Of a DNA stretch of 64,000 nucleotides, positions 12,496 to 23,803 are shown piece after piece. This DNA comes from Pseudeuparius sepicola. Its lineage: Eukaryota; Arthropoda; Insecta; Coleoptera; Anthribidae. The position numbers were made by a program, and so were the translations under genes. The stretch covers positions 108,071,309-108,135,308 of the forward strand of contig OY987298.1 of NCBI GenBank assembly GCA_963920635.1, given 5' to 3'. The number at the start of each line of letters is the position of its first letter. The first letter of the stretch is position 1. The notes beneath the pieces were generated by a model, which worked only from the letters and a program-made list of their open reading frames with translations, did no database searches and had not been told where the DNA came from.

Positions 12496-13410
12496 TTAAA
12501 ATAACTCAAAGGTGCACGCCACTGTGAAAAAGGAAGGAGCATCCCGCCATATGCACCCACCATCCCGGACGCACGTTAATAAAACCAAATAGGCCGACGT
12601 CCACTCTATGCCTCGTACAGGCCAAAGTATGGTGGTTCGTCGATTCGCATGAAACAGGTGCTTCGGACAATATGAAACAGTATCCTGTAAAGGATCTTCC
12701 GTCTTCCGTCCAGTAGCCCCAATCGGCGTCAACATAACCTGTAAGAAATTGCTTATTTCGTCTGTATACAATTCCCAAATAAATCGTACCTTTCAGGTGA
12801 TAACTGACGCAGAAACTTATGTCAGGACGTGTACATAATGCCAAATAAGTCAAGGCTCCAATCAGGTCTCTGTATGGTACTTTTCCTCCTATGGAGTTTC
12901 ATTCGATTCACATGTCGGTTTTGACAATTTGACATATTATTTTATAGGTATTCACACATGACATCTTTAATATAACCACTTTGATGTCAGGACGTGTACA
13001 TAATGCCAAATAAGTCAAGGCTCCAATCAGGTCTCTGTATGGTACTTTTCCTCCTATGGAGTTTCATTCGATTCACATGTCGGTTTTGACAATTTAACAT
13101 ATTATTTTTATAGGTATTCACACATGACATCTTTAATATAACCACGTTGATGCACGGACATCTATTTGTTTGCTCTAGTAAACGCTATTCCTAAGTAAAG
13201 ACCAACTTCACCAAGGTTTTTGATATCAAACTTGTTTCACAGTTTTGCCTTGATATCGTTTATGGACGACAAGTCCTCGTAAAAATTACGATGTCATCCA
13301 CATAGATTACAATTTGAATTGGTCAAGTTTCTGGTACCACACTCTTCCAGCTTGTTTCAAACCCCTTAAGGATTTGTTCAACAAGAATACTTTTTCTTCA
13401 AGGGATAATA
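12496..13410 (-). pseudogene. Copia-type retrotransposon pol relic (RT and RNase H)
   Basis: Read on the minus strand, the order is that of Copia pol. KSLRGLKQAGRVWYQKLD (about 13392-13322) is the RT motif before the catalytic box. IVIYVDDIVIF (about 13315-13279) is the RT active-site box with both aspartates. The following connection domain contains IKNLGEVGLYLGIAF-like sequence. Then come GYVDADWG and RSFTGYCF of RNase H (about 12740-12650). The frame is broken by stops and shifts, and 165 bp is tandemly duplicated inside it. Gag and integrase are not seen. It is a dead element; the family call is secure from motif order. Confidence 0.85.
12821..13150. repeat. 165-bp tandem duplication inside the Copia relic
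   Basis: GTCAGGACGTGTACATAATG occurs at 12821 and 12986, and about 160 following bases are repeated almost without change. The near identity shows that the duplication is younger than the decay of the surrounding pol frame. Confidence 0.92.
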
Positions 13411-14336
13411 CAGACTTAGCGGTGTTCATGACTGCAGGTCATGATTGTCTCATATTATATAATTCAACACCTCGGCAAATCGTCTCGGAGCATCAAGTTC
13501 AACCAGCCGTTTGTTCAAGACATCATTATTTCCAGAATCCAGATTTACTTCTTCGAAATTCATTCGATCCTTTGTTTTGATTGCACCGTACTGACGATGA
13601 CTAACAAGTCTGGAACACGTATGTATGTTGGGTTACATTTTTGTTCCGGTTCATGTATAGTAGGTTATTATTCCTGTGATATTTTACCCGCTGTGACGCA
13701 GATTATCATATATTGTCACGAATAAGAAATATCAAATTAAATTAAAATAAAATGAGTTATTGAACTCTGTTTAGTTCAGGCACCTCCGGGCGTTTCGCAA
13801 AATAGCGATTCAATACAAAAACCGCTGACTGCTGACTCCGCCAATAAATTAGGGTTGACCTAAAAACTATCCCACGGTTCAAGGCGGGTAGTCAGTCAGT
13901 AGTTACCTTAGCAGAAGATCAACCTTCCGGCGGTGCCAACGAGTTTTGTCATTAAGCTTGTAAATTTTAGTCAGAAAATGTATACACATTAATAGAACTA
14001 TTTTGATATTGTAAATGCGTCGACTTAAGCTGACTGCATTGCTTAACAGAGACTGTTTTGTTGTGTTTTCTTTACATGCGAGCACCTACCAATGGACTAA
14101 GTACCAACACCCCAGCCCTACAACACGGCAAGGTATAGGTATACGTCGCACATCATTTAGCACCCGCTCGGAAAGCTCACGACCCAACACGAGTTGGACG
14201 GGTTTGAGATTCTCTGCAAATTACAAAAGTCATTATTATTAATAAATAAAAGTACGGGCCAGGGGGGGGACCCAATAAGCTCTCTACACCAATATCTGCA
14301 CATCTTTGAGCCGTGTGTAAATAATATAAATATGTA
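13411..14336 (-). other. Copia 5' flank, possible primer site and LTR remnant
   Basis: On the minus strand, beyond the RT relic, TTATTCGTGACA (about 13724-13713) is followed by TGCGTCACAGCGGGT (about 13702-13688). That resembles a worn end of a Copia LTR followed by an initiator-Met-type primer site. No second LTR is visible, so this is tentative. Nothing else is recognised up to 14336. Confidence 0.25.
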
Positions 14337-14470
14337 CAGGGTGTCCCAGTTAACGTGATAAACCCGATTTTCTCGGTAATTTTAAAGATAAATTGATGGT
14401 TCAAAAACCAGACTTGTGTAGAATTTTCAGGGGAATTCGAATGTGACGTCAAACTTAATATACCGGGTGT
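14337..14470. mobile_element. Solitary CAGGGTGTCCCAG end
   Basis: CAGGGTGTCCCAGTTAACGT at 14337 is followed by TTTTCTCGGTAATT. The same start and the TCTCGGTA block recur at 35457. No inverted partner is found nearby, so both are truncated members of one family. Confidence 0.5.
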
Positions 14471-16230
14471 TGCCGTATGTCAATTTTGTTGTTTGTTCTG
14501 TATTTACTTAAAAGATTTACGAAGAACATAATAAACATAATCTCGTTACATATAATTGAAATAAATGTGCAATGATAGTATTCTGACGTTCGGAATGACA
14601 TATCCATTGGAATCATTATCCTCATATCTTTCACTTGCAGATTTCATATACAATAAACAATGAGGAAACTGGCAAACTTGCGATTCGTTATGTTGATGTA
14701 GATAATGGCGATGTTCCATCCGGATAATATAAGAGAAGGTTTGATATATAAATCCGCTAAACTCAAATTTCCTGGCTGCCCCGAACTATTTTAATTGATG
14801 CCAACCCGTTCGCATATCTGTATTAACCACAACAAAATAAATCTTTTCCATAATTCGCTTATTTAACGGGGATATTAATTTTAAATTTGCACAATTAATG
14901 AAATGCAATCAATCATTAATTCCATACAACTCCACAGAAGCAATTAGAATTAAATCAAAATCTCCCAAATTTTACCTATATGTTGAGTGTTTGTGTTGAA
15001 ATTTTAATTTGAATTATTAAATGCAATGATCCATGGAACTAAAATATTAAAAACAAAAATAAACATCTGGCATCATAGCATTGCTTCCCTATTCAGAACA
15101 AGTCTTCCAATATCGACTTATGAACGGACCACGGGGGATTAAGTTTGCGCGATTGCGTGAGGGCCGTACACAGCAATAATTGTTCAAAATTATAATTTTT
15201 TAATGGAATTGTGATATTGTGTGACACTTGTGGTCTGTTACCTATCCTTATAATGCGCAATGCGCAAAAAAGAAAATAACAGGCAAAAAGTACGAAAGTT
15301 AAACTCCTTAAATTTTACCTAATCCCCATCCCCGGTGGATTGAGTTTGCCCATTTAATAATATAAAACATTCACTAAAACCTTCAACAGCAAACATCTAA
15401 TTTTTGTCTTTCGGGTATCCACTAGCGGCCATTTTGGTGTGTCAAATTTGGTGCTTTTATCAAAAATGCACAATATGTTGAAATATCCACTAATATAAAA
15501 ATACTATATATAACTACTAATATAAATAATATCTATAAAGACATCTAAATTTTAATATTTTTTTTCTAAAAAAATTGTAAATCAGGCTAACGCAAGGGAT
15601 ATGTAGCGCTTGTGATATATCGATCGAAAGTGCATAAAATAGGTAGTTTTTTGACGCCATGGCCTGCTATAATTGAGTAACTTTTTTTAAGCGCTAAGAG
15701 AGCACCCCCTAAACCGCGGGATTTTGCCAAATTATGATAAAGCAGGCTTAAAATAATCAATTTTGCATACAGATTCTATTCAGAAACTTTTTCGATAACT
15801 CTTGAAATAAAGTTACATACCAAAGAAGTTTTGGCAATTTTCGGCTTTTTCAAAAATTTCTCGGAAAGTAGGCCGTGGATCTCGAATTTGTTTTTACACA
15901 AAGTTGGGCCATCAAAAAGGTAATTTTTTTTTCAAATAAAGTTCTCCGAAAAATGAACATTTGTCGAGATATTTCCAAGTGGCCCTCCGTCAGTAGACAC
16001 CCTGTACACAGTGTGTCCCAATTTGATACTGGACAACTCAGAAAAGGAAAACAAATGGTCTCTATTTTTTACAAGCTCTTATTTAACTTTCAATGTATGT
16101 ATGTTTAGGTCAAGTCTTGCAAGCTGAATTATAACAACTTCCTGACATCCAATTGAGCTGAAATTTTGCATACCTACACCTTTATTTCCGGTGACAATAC
16201 AATATACCTACATTCATAGATGTAACTAGG
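14471..16230. other. Unassigned stretch
   Basis: No gene recognised. It contains an isolated element end (GACACCCTGTA at about 15998) with no clear partner. The frame at 15875-16108 has no recognisable domain. Confidence 0.35.
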
Positions 16231-16830
16231 TCGTATTTTTAGGGGGGGCTAATTGAGGGCACCGATTGAGATAGTATCGGGAGTCGCCTGCCTGCAGCAG
16301 GCGCTGCCGGAGTCAAAAATTTTGGCACCCCAAAAAATTTTTGAGGTTCCAAAATTTCATTCGGATTTGGGCTCGAAGTTGGGCTCCATTTGACATATTT
16401 GACAAGATGGACTCTCTGTATTCCGTTCTTCACTGTGACACAACCTAACTGCTGTTTTACCACCTTATTAATAAAACTCCACGTCCTGTATTTCTAAAAA
16501 CACAGTCCAACACACAACAAACGTTCTTTAAAACAGGAAAATCGCCAGACAAGTAAACGTAAACAACTACAAAAAGCTACCTCCCTGCCTCCCTGTGATG
16601 ACGTAGTGACGTTTCGCGTCGCCAGCTGGCAGGCCTTTATAATTGCGACGGTGCCGGCGCAAGGCGCAAGATTCCGCAAGAGCAAGCGATTCGTCGAAAC
16701 TGGTGAATTTAAAAAGGCGCGTTCGCCGTGTTGCGTAACGTTGTGTTGTCAGAATGTACATTTTAGGGAGGGCTAATAGAGATGTAGGGGGGGGGCAAAG
16801 CCCCCCCTAGCCCCCCCCCCCTAGTTCCGT
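16230..16830. repeat. Dispersed repeat with G-rich ends
   Basis: AGGGGGGGCTAATTGAGGG at 16240 and TTAGGGAGGGCTAATAGAG near 16765 flank the unit, which ends in long C and G runs (16788-16822). The internal part at about 16530-16655 (GACGTAGTGACGTTTCGCGT, CGCCAGCTGGCAGGCC) is repeated at 30670-30790. The family is not identified. Confidence 0.6.
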
Positions 16831-16861
16831 CTATGCCTACAATACTCAATATTGTAATACT

Positions 16862-17190
16862 TTCAAAATGGCCGTCGCCACAAGATGGTGGATGATATAT
16901 TTTTTGTAAACCCCCTTAATATGGGTATCAATAGAAAGGGCTTGAAGAGTAGAAAATGATAGAGTTAGTGACATCACACTAAATTCAATATGGCCGTCGC
17001 TCCAAGATGGCGGATGATGTATTTTTTTGTCAATTAATTTGGATATCAAATGAAAGGGCTTGAAGAGTAGAAAACGATAAAGTTAGTGACATCACACTAA
17101 ATTCAATATGGCCGCCGCTCCAACACGGCGAATTACATTTTATTTTCCCTTAATATGGGCATTAAATGAAAGGGCTTGAAGAGTAGAACT
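16862..17190. repeat. About 120-bp tandem repeat, 2.7 copies
   Basis: The unit begins TTCAAAATGGCCGTCGCC/TTCAATATGGCCGTCGCTCC and ends GAAAGGGCTTGAAGAGTAGA. Three units follow each other, the third ending early. Confidence 0.9.
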
Positions 17191-17423
17191 AAAAAGTTGA
17201 AAATAAAATTAATAGTAAAAAAATATTTTTAAAAACAAGCTTTTATTTAACTGCCCTGAAAAGAAGAAAATAAACTTTATAATAAATCAAACCAAGGCAA
17301 ACCCATAATTTTGTTACATTATACAACTGTATATGACATAAAAGCGTGTCGCGAGATTTTCGTGTGTAAATTTCTTTTATAGTTTTATAGCAAAATACAA
17401 TTTCTACTTATCGTCAAGATATA

Positions 17424-17922
17424 CAGGGTGACCGTATTTCGAGTCTATGCATGGGGATCTTGGTTAGAGAGATACGAGGTCGGTTAAATTGGGGCAAAGT
17501 TGCGGAATTTGATGCCGAGTAACATGGTAAAAAGAAATTTTGGCTTGCCCTTTTCGTTTTGAAAATAATGCGAAAAAACTGAAAATTGTCGTTTTCGTTT
17601 TTATTTTTTTAAACGAAAACGAATGGCGCTGGGCATTTCTAAGTTAAACATTATTAAGGCACTTTTTTACAAGGAATCTAAGTATGACCTCGCATTTTTT
17701 TCTCGCCTCCCTGGACAAAGATATGACAATCAACTTTTATTTTTCTTATGGGCGCCATATTGGATTTTTCAATTTTTGAAAAGAGGATTTTTTTCTGGTT
17801 AAAATGATATGTCACACATTATGCTTTACTTTGTTTTTCTTGCCGCAATACCAAATTAATCGTTTTTGCATAGAGTGCCTTGGAAACGTAAGCCCCATAA
17901 TGTTTGACGTTTTTGCATAGGG
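17424..17922. mobile_element. Left half of a CAGGGTGACCG foldback
   Basis: CAGGGTGACCGTATTTCGAG and the following 500 bases match the left arm of the complete element at 58233-59689, including the CTTATGGGCGCCATATTGGA block. The right arm is missing, so this is a truncated copy. Confidence 0.8.
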
Positions 17923-18300
17923 GTGACAACGAAATCCGTTTTTGCTTCCAGACAGCCCGACGTGTTCTCTATATCCACCCCCGAAATCAGTTTTTCTGCA
18001 CGGCTTCATTTTAACCCTTAAATGTCATCTTTCACCCTTGGCGCTACAAAACCTGAAATTTATCTATTTTGCTGTTATTACGGTGACAAAAAGAAATTAT
18101 TCTGGCTTCCGTTTGCCTCATTTTAATCCTTCACCGGGGTGTACCCATGCAAAATTTAAATATTTTTTTTACTACGGGATGATTATAAAATAATCTGTTT
18201 TTTCTTTTGTATTGCCCGGTGTAGGATGTAGGTATCCTCCACCAGACGCTAGAAAAATCAAAAAACAAAATAGTTGTCATTTGAATTAGTCACTCGCGGC
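17923..18300. other. Unassigned stretch
   Basis: No gene is recognised. The upstream edge of the BEL/Pao LTR may lie in this interval, but I cannot place it. Confidence 0.3.
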
Positions 18301-18400
18301 GTCGGGCGGCCGGAGCCGGCCTGATTCAGCCACTAGTTTGAATAGCCTCTAAAAGTCAGGAACGGTTGCTAGAAAACCAGTCGCTAAGTTCACGCAAACG

Positions 18401-18525
18401 GGTCAGAGAAGCGAAGGCAACCGCTGCGCTCTGTAACTCGTCCCAATATACAGTAAATAAGCCGAGTATTATCCGTTCTGTGGTGTTTACATTCATTGAT
18501 CCCAAGTCTTCGAAAGGCTCTAACA
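18401..18525 (+). repeat. BEL/Pao 5' LTR (3' part)
   Basis: GGGTCAGAGAAGCGAAGGCA at 18401 through CTCTAACA at 18525 is repeated at 21008-21133 with few changes. The LTR probably extends further left. Confidence 0.8.
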
Positions 18526-18530
18526 GTTTT

Positions 18531-18548
18531 TGGACCTTCGAGCCGGAT
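18531..18548 (+). promoter_or_regulatory. Primer-binding site, tRNA-Tyr type
   Basis: TGGACCTTCGAGCCGGAT lies five bases after the LTR end. It is complementary to the 3' end of eukaryotic tRNA-Tyr (acceptor and T-arm ending ATCCGGCTCGAAGGA plus CCA), with one mismatch after TGG. It would prime minus-strand DNA synthesis. The tRNA sequence is from general knowledge. Confidence 0.7.
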
Positions 18549-18778
18549 GTATTCGGAAAAAAAAACGTGAAAAATAAAATTCGCGAACCGGCCGGCAGCC
18601 ATTTCGACCGCGTCGAAGCGATGTCGGACGAGGAGCCACGAGTCTCGGCCATGCGCGGGCAATCAGGTGGGTCTTCCCTATTCCTCCACCGGTCGTTAAT
18701 ATTGAGGAAAAAAATAAATTCTGTCCAACTCACCAAAATACAATATTCCATTCAATTTTAAATACCTAATTTCAATTA

Positions 18779-20020
18779 ATGACTGAAATTCAAGATTTGA
18801 AAACAAAACGTAGAATAATAAAGTCAAAAATAACAAGGTTTAATACGTATTTACAATCAATTGACAAAAATAACATTACCAATGAAATTTTGGCTACGTC
18901 GCAGTCGCGTCTCGAAAAAAATAGAGCCCGTATGGGACGAATTTGAGGAAACACAAGGTGAAATTGAATTAGCAGGCTCCGCGGAGTTAGATAACCAGGA
19001 AAGAGAAATATTTGAAAATAATTATTTCGCAACAATAGGCGGCGCAAAGGCCTTAAATAAATGAACATTCAGAGAAGGCTTGTGATGATGGTTCGGAGGC
19101 TAATAATACGAAAACAAAAAAGAGCCAAATGTGTGGTTACCCAGAACACAAATATGGTCCTTCTAATAATATAAATAACAACAAATTTGAGGTAAAGCTA
19201 CCCCTAATACAAATTCCTACCTTTGACGGTCAATATTCCAATTGGAATGAATTCAAGGAATTATTGACGGCCTTGATTCACGGGGCCGAATCTATGCCTA
19301 AGGTTCATTAGTTCTATTATTTAAAAAAATCCCTTACTGATGTAGTAAAAAATAAAATAAAGGCTATTGAAATTTTAGTTCGGATAATTACGAGAAAGTG
19401 TGGGATTTACTTGTCAAAAGGTATGAAAATAAACATTTAACAGTATATAATAAAATACATACAATTTTTGAATTACCCACTTTGAATAAAGAATCTTATG
19501 ACGATCTTAGGAATTTATGACGAGGCTATGACTCATCTGCGTGCATTGAATATGTTAGGCGAAAAACAGAGTATTGGGATAGGATATTAATTTATATTGT
19601 AGTAAACAAATTCGATTAGGGAACTAAGCGGGCATGGGAATCATATTCATACAAAGGGGAATTACCGGACCTAAATGATTTAGAAGCGTTCTTAACAAAA
19701 ATGTGCGAAACCTTAGAAAAATTGAATTTAGCTAATACAAATAAATAACAATAAAATTGAAAATAAAGATATAAAACAGTCTAATTACAATAAAACAGGT
19801 TCCAGTAGTAGTTTCGCTACAACAGACGAATCAAATGATACAAAACAATATAAATGTGCGTTTTGCAACGAAAACAGTCACACTATATTCAAATGCACCA
19901 GATTTTTAGAATAAAATAGAGCGGATCGAATAAATGAGGCGAAAAAATTAAAACTTTGTCTAAACTGTTTGCGTCCATCGCATAGTTCGTGGCAATGTAA
20001 GTTGTTAAAATGCGCTAAAT
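18779..20020 (+). pseudogene. BEL/Pao gag relic
   Basis: It opens at 18779 with MTEIQDLKTKRRIIKSKITR, a coiled-coil start typical of BEL/Pao gag, and shifts frame near 18920 into PVWDEFEETQGEIE. LPLIQIPTFDGQYSNWNEFK (about 19200-19260) is the DUF1759 signature. Two CX2CX4HX4C zinc knuckles follow: CAFCNENSHTIFKC (about 19855-19897) and CLNCLRPSHSSWQC (about 19957-19998), then KCAKCQGPH. There are several stops and shifts. Zinc knuckles would bind element RNA in an active copy; this one cannot make a full protein. Confidence 0.85.
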
Positions 20021-20569
20021 GCCAAGGACCTCATAATATTATTATCTTACATAAATATGTAGTATTTAGCTTCTAGCGAAAGGAAAACGGAAACTACGAC
20101 GGATGGCGCAAATGGCAACGACCAAAATATTGCTCAGGCGGCGAGCGCAGACTCGTCTGGACGGTGACTTTCAACGATATAAAGCAATAGATGACTCACT
20201 CAATGCAAATAAATCGGTTTTATTTTGCTTCTATATTAGCGGGTAGGGGGGGATGAAGACGAGGTAATTTGTTTACATTGGCATTTCTTAAATTCAGTCT
20301 TTCTTATTTTGTAATGCATAATAAATAGTTTTTTGATAGATTTGTATATCGTATACATTATATGCTTTGAGATACAATTAGAAAATAACCTAAATCGTAT
20401 AAAAAACTGGAAAACTTGAATGTGCCAACAATAACATCTTTTCAATATCATGAAACAAAACAAGTTGCCTTTGGTAATGTATCTATTATATATCGTTGGT
20501 GACTTTAGTAAATGCCGGCGAAACTCTGGTGGAAAATCAAAAGGAATCGACGCAAAATAATCGCAAGTT

Positions 20570-20815
20570 CTTCTAGCCACGGCAATAATTAGAGTAAAAA
20601 ACAATAACGACGAATGGGTAAAATGTCATGTGTTATTAGTCTATGAATCTCAATATAATTTTTTATTATTACCTACTAAAGTCCTTTGACAAAAATAAAA
20701 TGAAAATAGAAGCCAAAATAGAGTTAGCAGATCCACAATTCAATATTTCATCGAACATTGATACTTATGTTACTAGGCGCTGAGGTTTTTTGGCCTGTTT
20801 TCTGATTAATCTAAA
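20570..20815 (+). pseudogene. BEL/Pao protease relic lacking its catalytic triad
   Basis: LLATAIIRVKNNNDEWVKCH (about 20570-20629) is the lead-in to a BEL/Pao retropepsin. The expected DSGS active-site box is replaced by VYES. ELADPQFNISSNIDT (about 20723-20767) and, after a frameshift, LMLLGAEVFWPV are the usual segment between protease and RT. Nothing of the RT palm follows. The element is therefore broken in protease and deleted for RT onward. Confidence 0.75.
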
Positions 20816-21007
20816 TGAAAATGAAAATTCAATTGACAATAATTTAATAAAGTTTTGGAAGAAATAAACAATTCTAATAAAATAATGAGTGCCGAAGAAA
20901 AAAATATGCGAAATAAAATTTGAAAATGAAACATATATAGGGACGATTCGGGAAGATTCGTAGTCAAAATACCCCCTACCGCGGCCAAGCCAAAAAGTCA
21001 ACCAGTT

Positions 21008-21133
21008 GGGTCAGAGAAGCGAAGGCAACCGCTGCGCTCTGTAACTCGTCCCAATATACAGGAAATGAACCGAGTATTATCCGTTCTGTGGTGTTTACAT
21101 TCATTGCTCCCAAGCCATCGAAGGGCTCTAACA
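21008..21133 (+). repeat. BEL/Pao 3' LTR fragment
   Basis: Direct repeat of 18401-18525, ending in the same CTCTAACA. It abuts the pol relic without a polypurine tract, which shows that the deletion removed the end of pol and the start of this LTR. Confidence 0.8.
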
Positions 21134-21278
21134 GTTGTCAGATGCATTCGGCCGACAAAGTACAATCAGAAGCAGCTGCTGATCTAGGTTTTTTCACTTC
21201 AAGTGTTCAGAATCGACTCCTCCATAAATTCAAGTTCGACAGGCACCGATAGCAAAATATGGTTATCTTATTATTATA

Positions 21279-22698
21279 CAGTGTCCTCCAAAAAGTTCGC
21301 AGCATAGGGGGAAAATTTTTAATTAATGACTTTTTTGAAAATTAAGTTTTGGGGTTACCTTTTGCTTTAAAAAAGATGAGAAACGACCCACTCAAACGTG
21401 GTCACGTGACTTTCGTTATCTGTCAAAAATGACATTTAAAAAAATATATCGCTGAAAATGGGTTTATTTGTTAAAATATCAAAAAGTTTTACTTGAAAAG
21501 GTTGTTTCTTTTTCAATTTCACGTATGTGTAGCAAATTTGAACGCCCTACTAAAAGATTCAGTTTTTTGACATTTTTTAATATTTATGAAATTTCTGAAA
21601 ATTTTTAAAACTTGTAACTTCATAAAAACTATTTTGTATCACTAGCTTTATCATTCTATTAACTTTTTATTACTAATTACCGATAAGAATGTGTCTTTTT
21701 CAAAAGAAAATGATATTAACCCCTTAAAATTCTGTTATGTTTGCTGCAAAGTTGATGTACCGTCTAGAATTTAGGATATAAATTTAGTTACATTAGATTT
21801 CCCAGTTCCAAATTGATGCCAAAATAATAATAAATTAAAATATCATCAAACTATTTCACGTATCTAAGCAAAATTCTTGACATTTATGGAACAAATAATT
21901 ATTATTACCTTTAAGTTTAATTTCACATTAAACGATATTGATGAGTAGGCCATGGAGAGAATAGAAGCAATTGTTTTATTTTACTGTTTGATAACTGTCA
22001 AATAAAAACAATTGCTTCTATTCTCTCCATGGCCTACTCATCAATATCGATTAATGTGAAATTAAACTTAAAGGTAATAATTATTTGTTGCATAAAAGTC
22101 AAAAATTTTGCTTAGATACGTGAAAGTTTGATGATATTTTAATTTATTATTATTTTGGCATCAATTTAGAACTGGGAAATCTAATGTAACTAAATTTATA
22201 TCCTAAATGCTAGACGGTACATCAACTTTGCAGCAAACATAACAGAATTTTAAGGGGTTAATATCATTTTCTTTTGAAAAAGACACATTCTTATCGGTAA
22301 TTAGTAACAAAAAGTTAATAGAATGATAAAGCTAGTGATACAAAATAGTTTTTATGAAGTTACAAGTTTTAAAAATTTTCAGAAATTTCATAAATATTAA
22401 AAAATGTCAAAAAACTAAATCTTTTAGTAGGGCGTTCAAATTTGATACACATACGTGAAATTGAAAAAGAAACAACTTTTTCAAGTAAAACTTTTTGATA
22501 TTTTAACAAATAAACCCATTTTTAGCGATATATTTTTTTAAATGTCATTTTTGACAGATAACGAAAGTCACGTGACCACGTTTGAGTGGGTCGTTTTTCA
22601 TCTTTTTTAAAGCAAAAGGTAACCCCAAAACTTAAATTTCGAAAAAGACGTTAATTAAAAATTTTCCCCCTATGCTGCGAACTTTTTGGAGGACACTG
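21279..22698. mobile_element. Near-perfect 1.4-kb palindrome, mariner-like foldback
   Basis: CAGTGTCCTCCAAAAAGTTC at 21279 is mirrored by GAACTTTTTGGAGGACACTG ending at 22698, with TA outside both. The arms are about 700 bases each and appear more than 95 percent identical by eye. The turn lies at about 21988, in a short spacer between AAACAATTGCTTC-type sequences. No coding capacity. It sits 1.1 kb upstream of the first chitinase gene. Confidence 0.9.
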
Positions 22699-23393
22699 TA
22701 TATCATGTGGCAACAACCTGCAATAACAATATTGAAAAATTCCACAACTAGGTAATGCTAGTAAATAATGGTAAACAACATACGACTTGGGAATTTTTAC
22801 ATTTCCTTATGCATTTTATTTTTATTACGTCAATGTGATGTACCTACTTCTTATAGTTAACAATCTTGTAACGGGTACAGGCGTTGTGATTTTTCTTCTT
22901 AATAGTTCTTAACTTTTATAGTTAATAGTTCATAATTTTCATAGTGAATAGTTCTTTATTTTCATAGTTCTCCCTGTAAATAAATTATATCTTGAGGTTA
23001 TTATACAGAGAGCACGTAAAGGTTGGAATAAATTCGGTAAAATGTTGTACTGGGCGATTAAAAAAAACGCTTCGACACGTCCAACATAATTTTGAAAGGC
23101 GCATATTTTGACATATCTGTCGTTCTTGTGACGTCATTACTAACCAAGCGATGACGTCATCTATATATTTTTTAAATGGCAACCACTATTTTTAATAGCG
23201 TCATTTAAAAGGACGCACTTTTCTTGTATCGGTACGCAAATAATAATAATATATTACATAAAAAAAATTTCATAAATTTTAAATTTAACATAAATTATTA
23301 AGCTTTTAGACATTTCTTTATTAGACGACTGTACCTACCTATTATTATTATTATTATTACTACTGGTTTGAATAAAGTAACTACTTTAAGGGT
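22699..23393. other. Upstream flank of the first chitinase gene
   Basis: No signal-peptide exon or promoter similar to that of the second chitinase gene is visible. It contains repeated AATAGTTCTTAACTTTTATAG-like phrases (22900-22980), an isolated element-like end at about 23003 (TATACAGAGAGC), and an ATT trinucleotide run (23341-23357). Confidence 0.4.
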
Positions 23394-23803
23394 GAATGCT
23401 CATCAATATTACGACCTGGGCGTCAAAAGTGCAAAATTAAAAGTTTCTGGTCGAACATCTTCCAAACGTGTAAACCAAATAGAAACCAAATATAGAGAGT
23501 AGCAAAAGCAAAGTAGGTACGAAATCGGACATGAATATTTTTAAAATTTTTTTTTTTTTGAAATTTTAACTCAACTCGTTAGGCAATGCATAGATCATGC
23601 TTGTGCACACAATATGCGGTCATAACGTTAGCAATTACCTTTTAACAATGGGATATACATAAACTGTTAATAGTATATTTTTGCCCTATAATATATCGTC
23701 TCATAATTTGCAGAAACTAAAGGAATTAATATTACCTCACGCATTCTACAAATCTTATGTGGAAGTATAATGATTCCATTATTGACAGCAGATATTTTTA
23801 CAG

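Larger units (their letters stand above)
18300..21133 (+). mobile_element. Degraded BEL/Pao LTR retrotransposon
   Basis: The order is LTR end at 18525, primer site at 18531, gag with DUF1759-type sequence and zinc knuckles (18779-20020), protease remnant (20570-20660), then the start of the post-protease segment (20726-20800). After that comes a direct jump to a 3' LTR copy at 21008-21133. RT, RNase H and integrase are deleted. Both LTR copies end in CTCTAACA. The left boundary is uncertain because the 3' LTR is truncated at its start. It is inactive. Confidence 0.85.

Noticed and set aside
18531..18548. Part of a tRNA gene
   Set aside because: Only the complement of a tRNA 3' end is present, right after an LTR end; no cloverleaf can be drawn, so it is a primer-binding site.
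18356..18761. Overlapping 131-codon frames on both strands
   Set aside because: They overlap each other across the BEL/Pao LTR end, primer site and leader; no domain is recognisable.
20236..20604. 122-codon minus-strand frame
   Set aside because: It lies antisense to the BEL/Pao relic, where the plus strand carries the recognisable protease lead-in.
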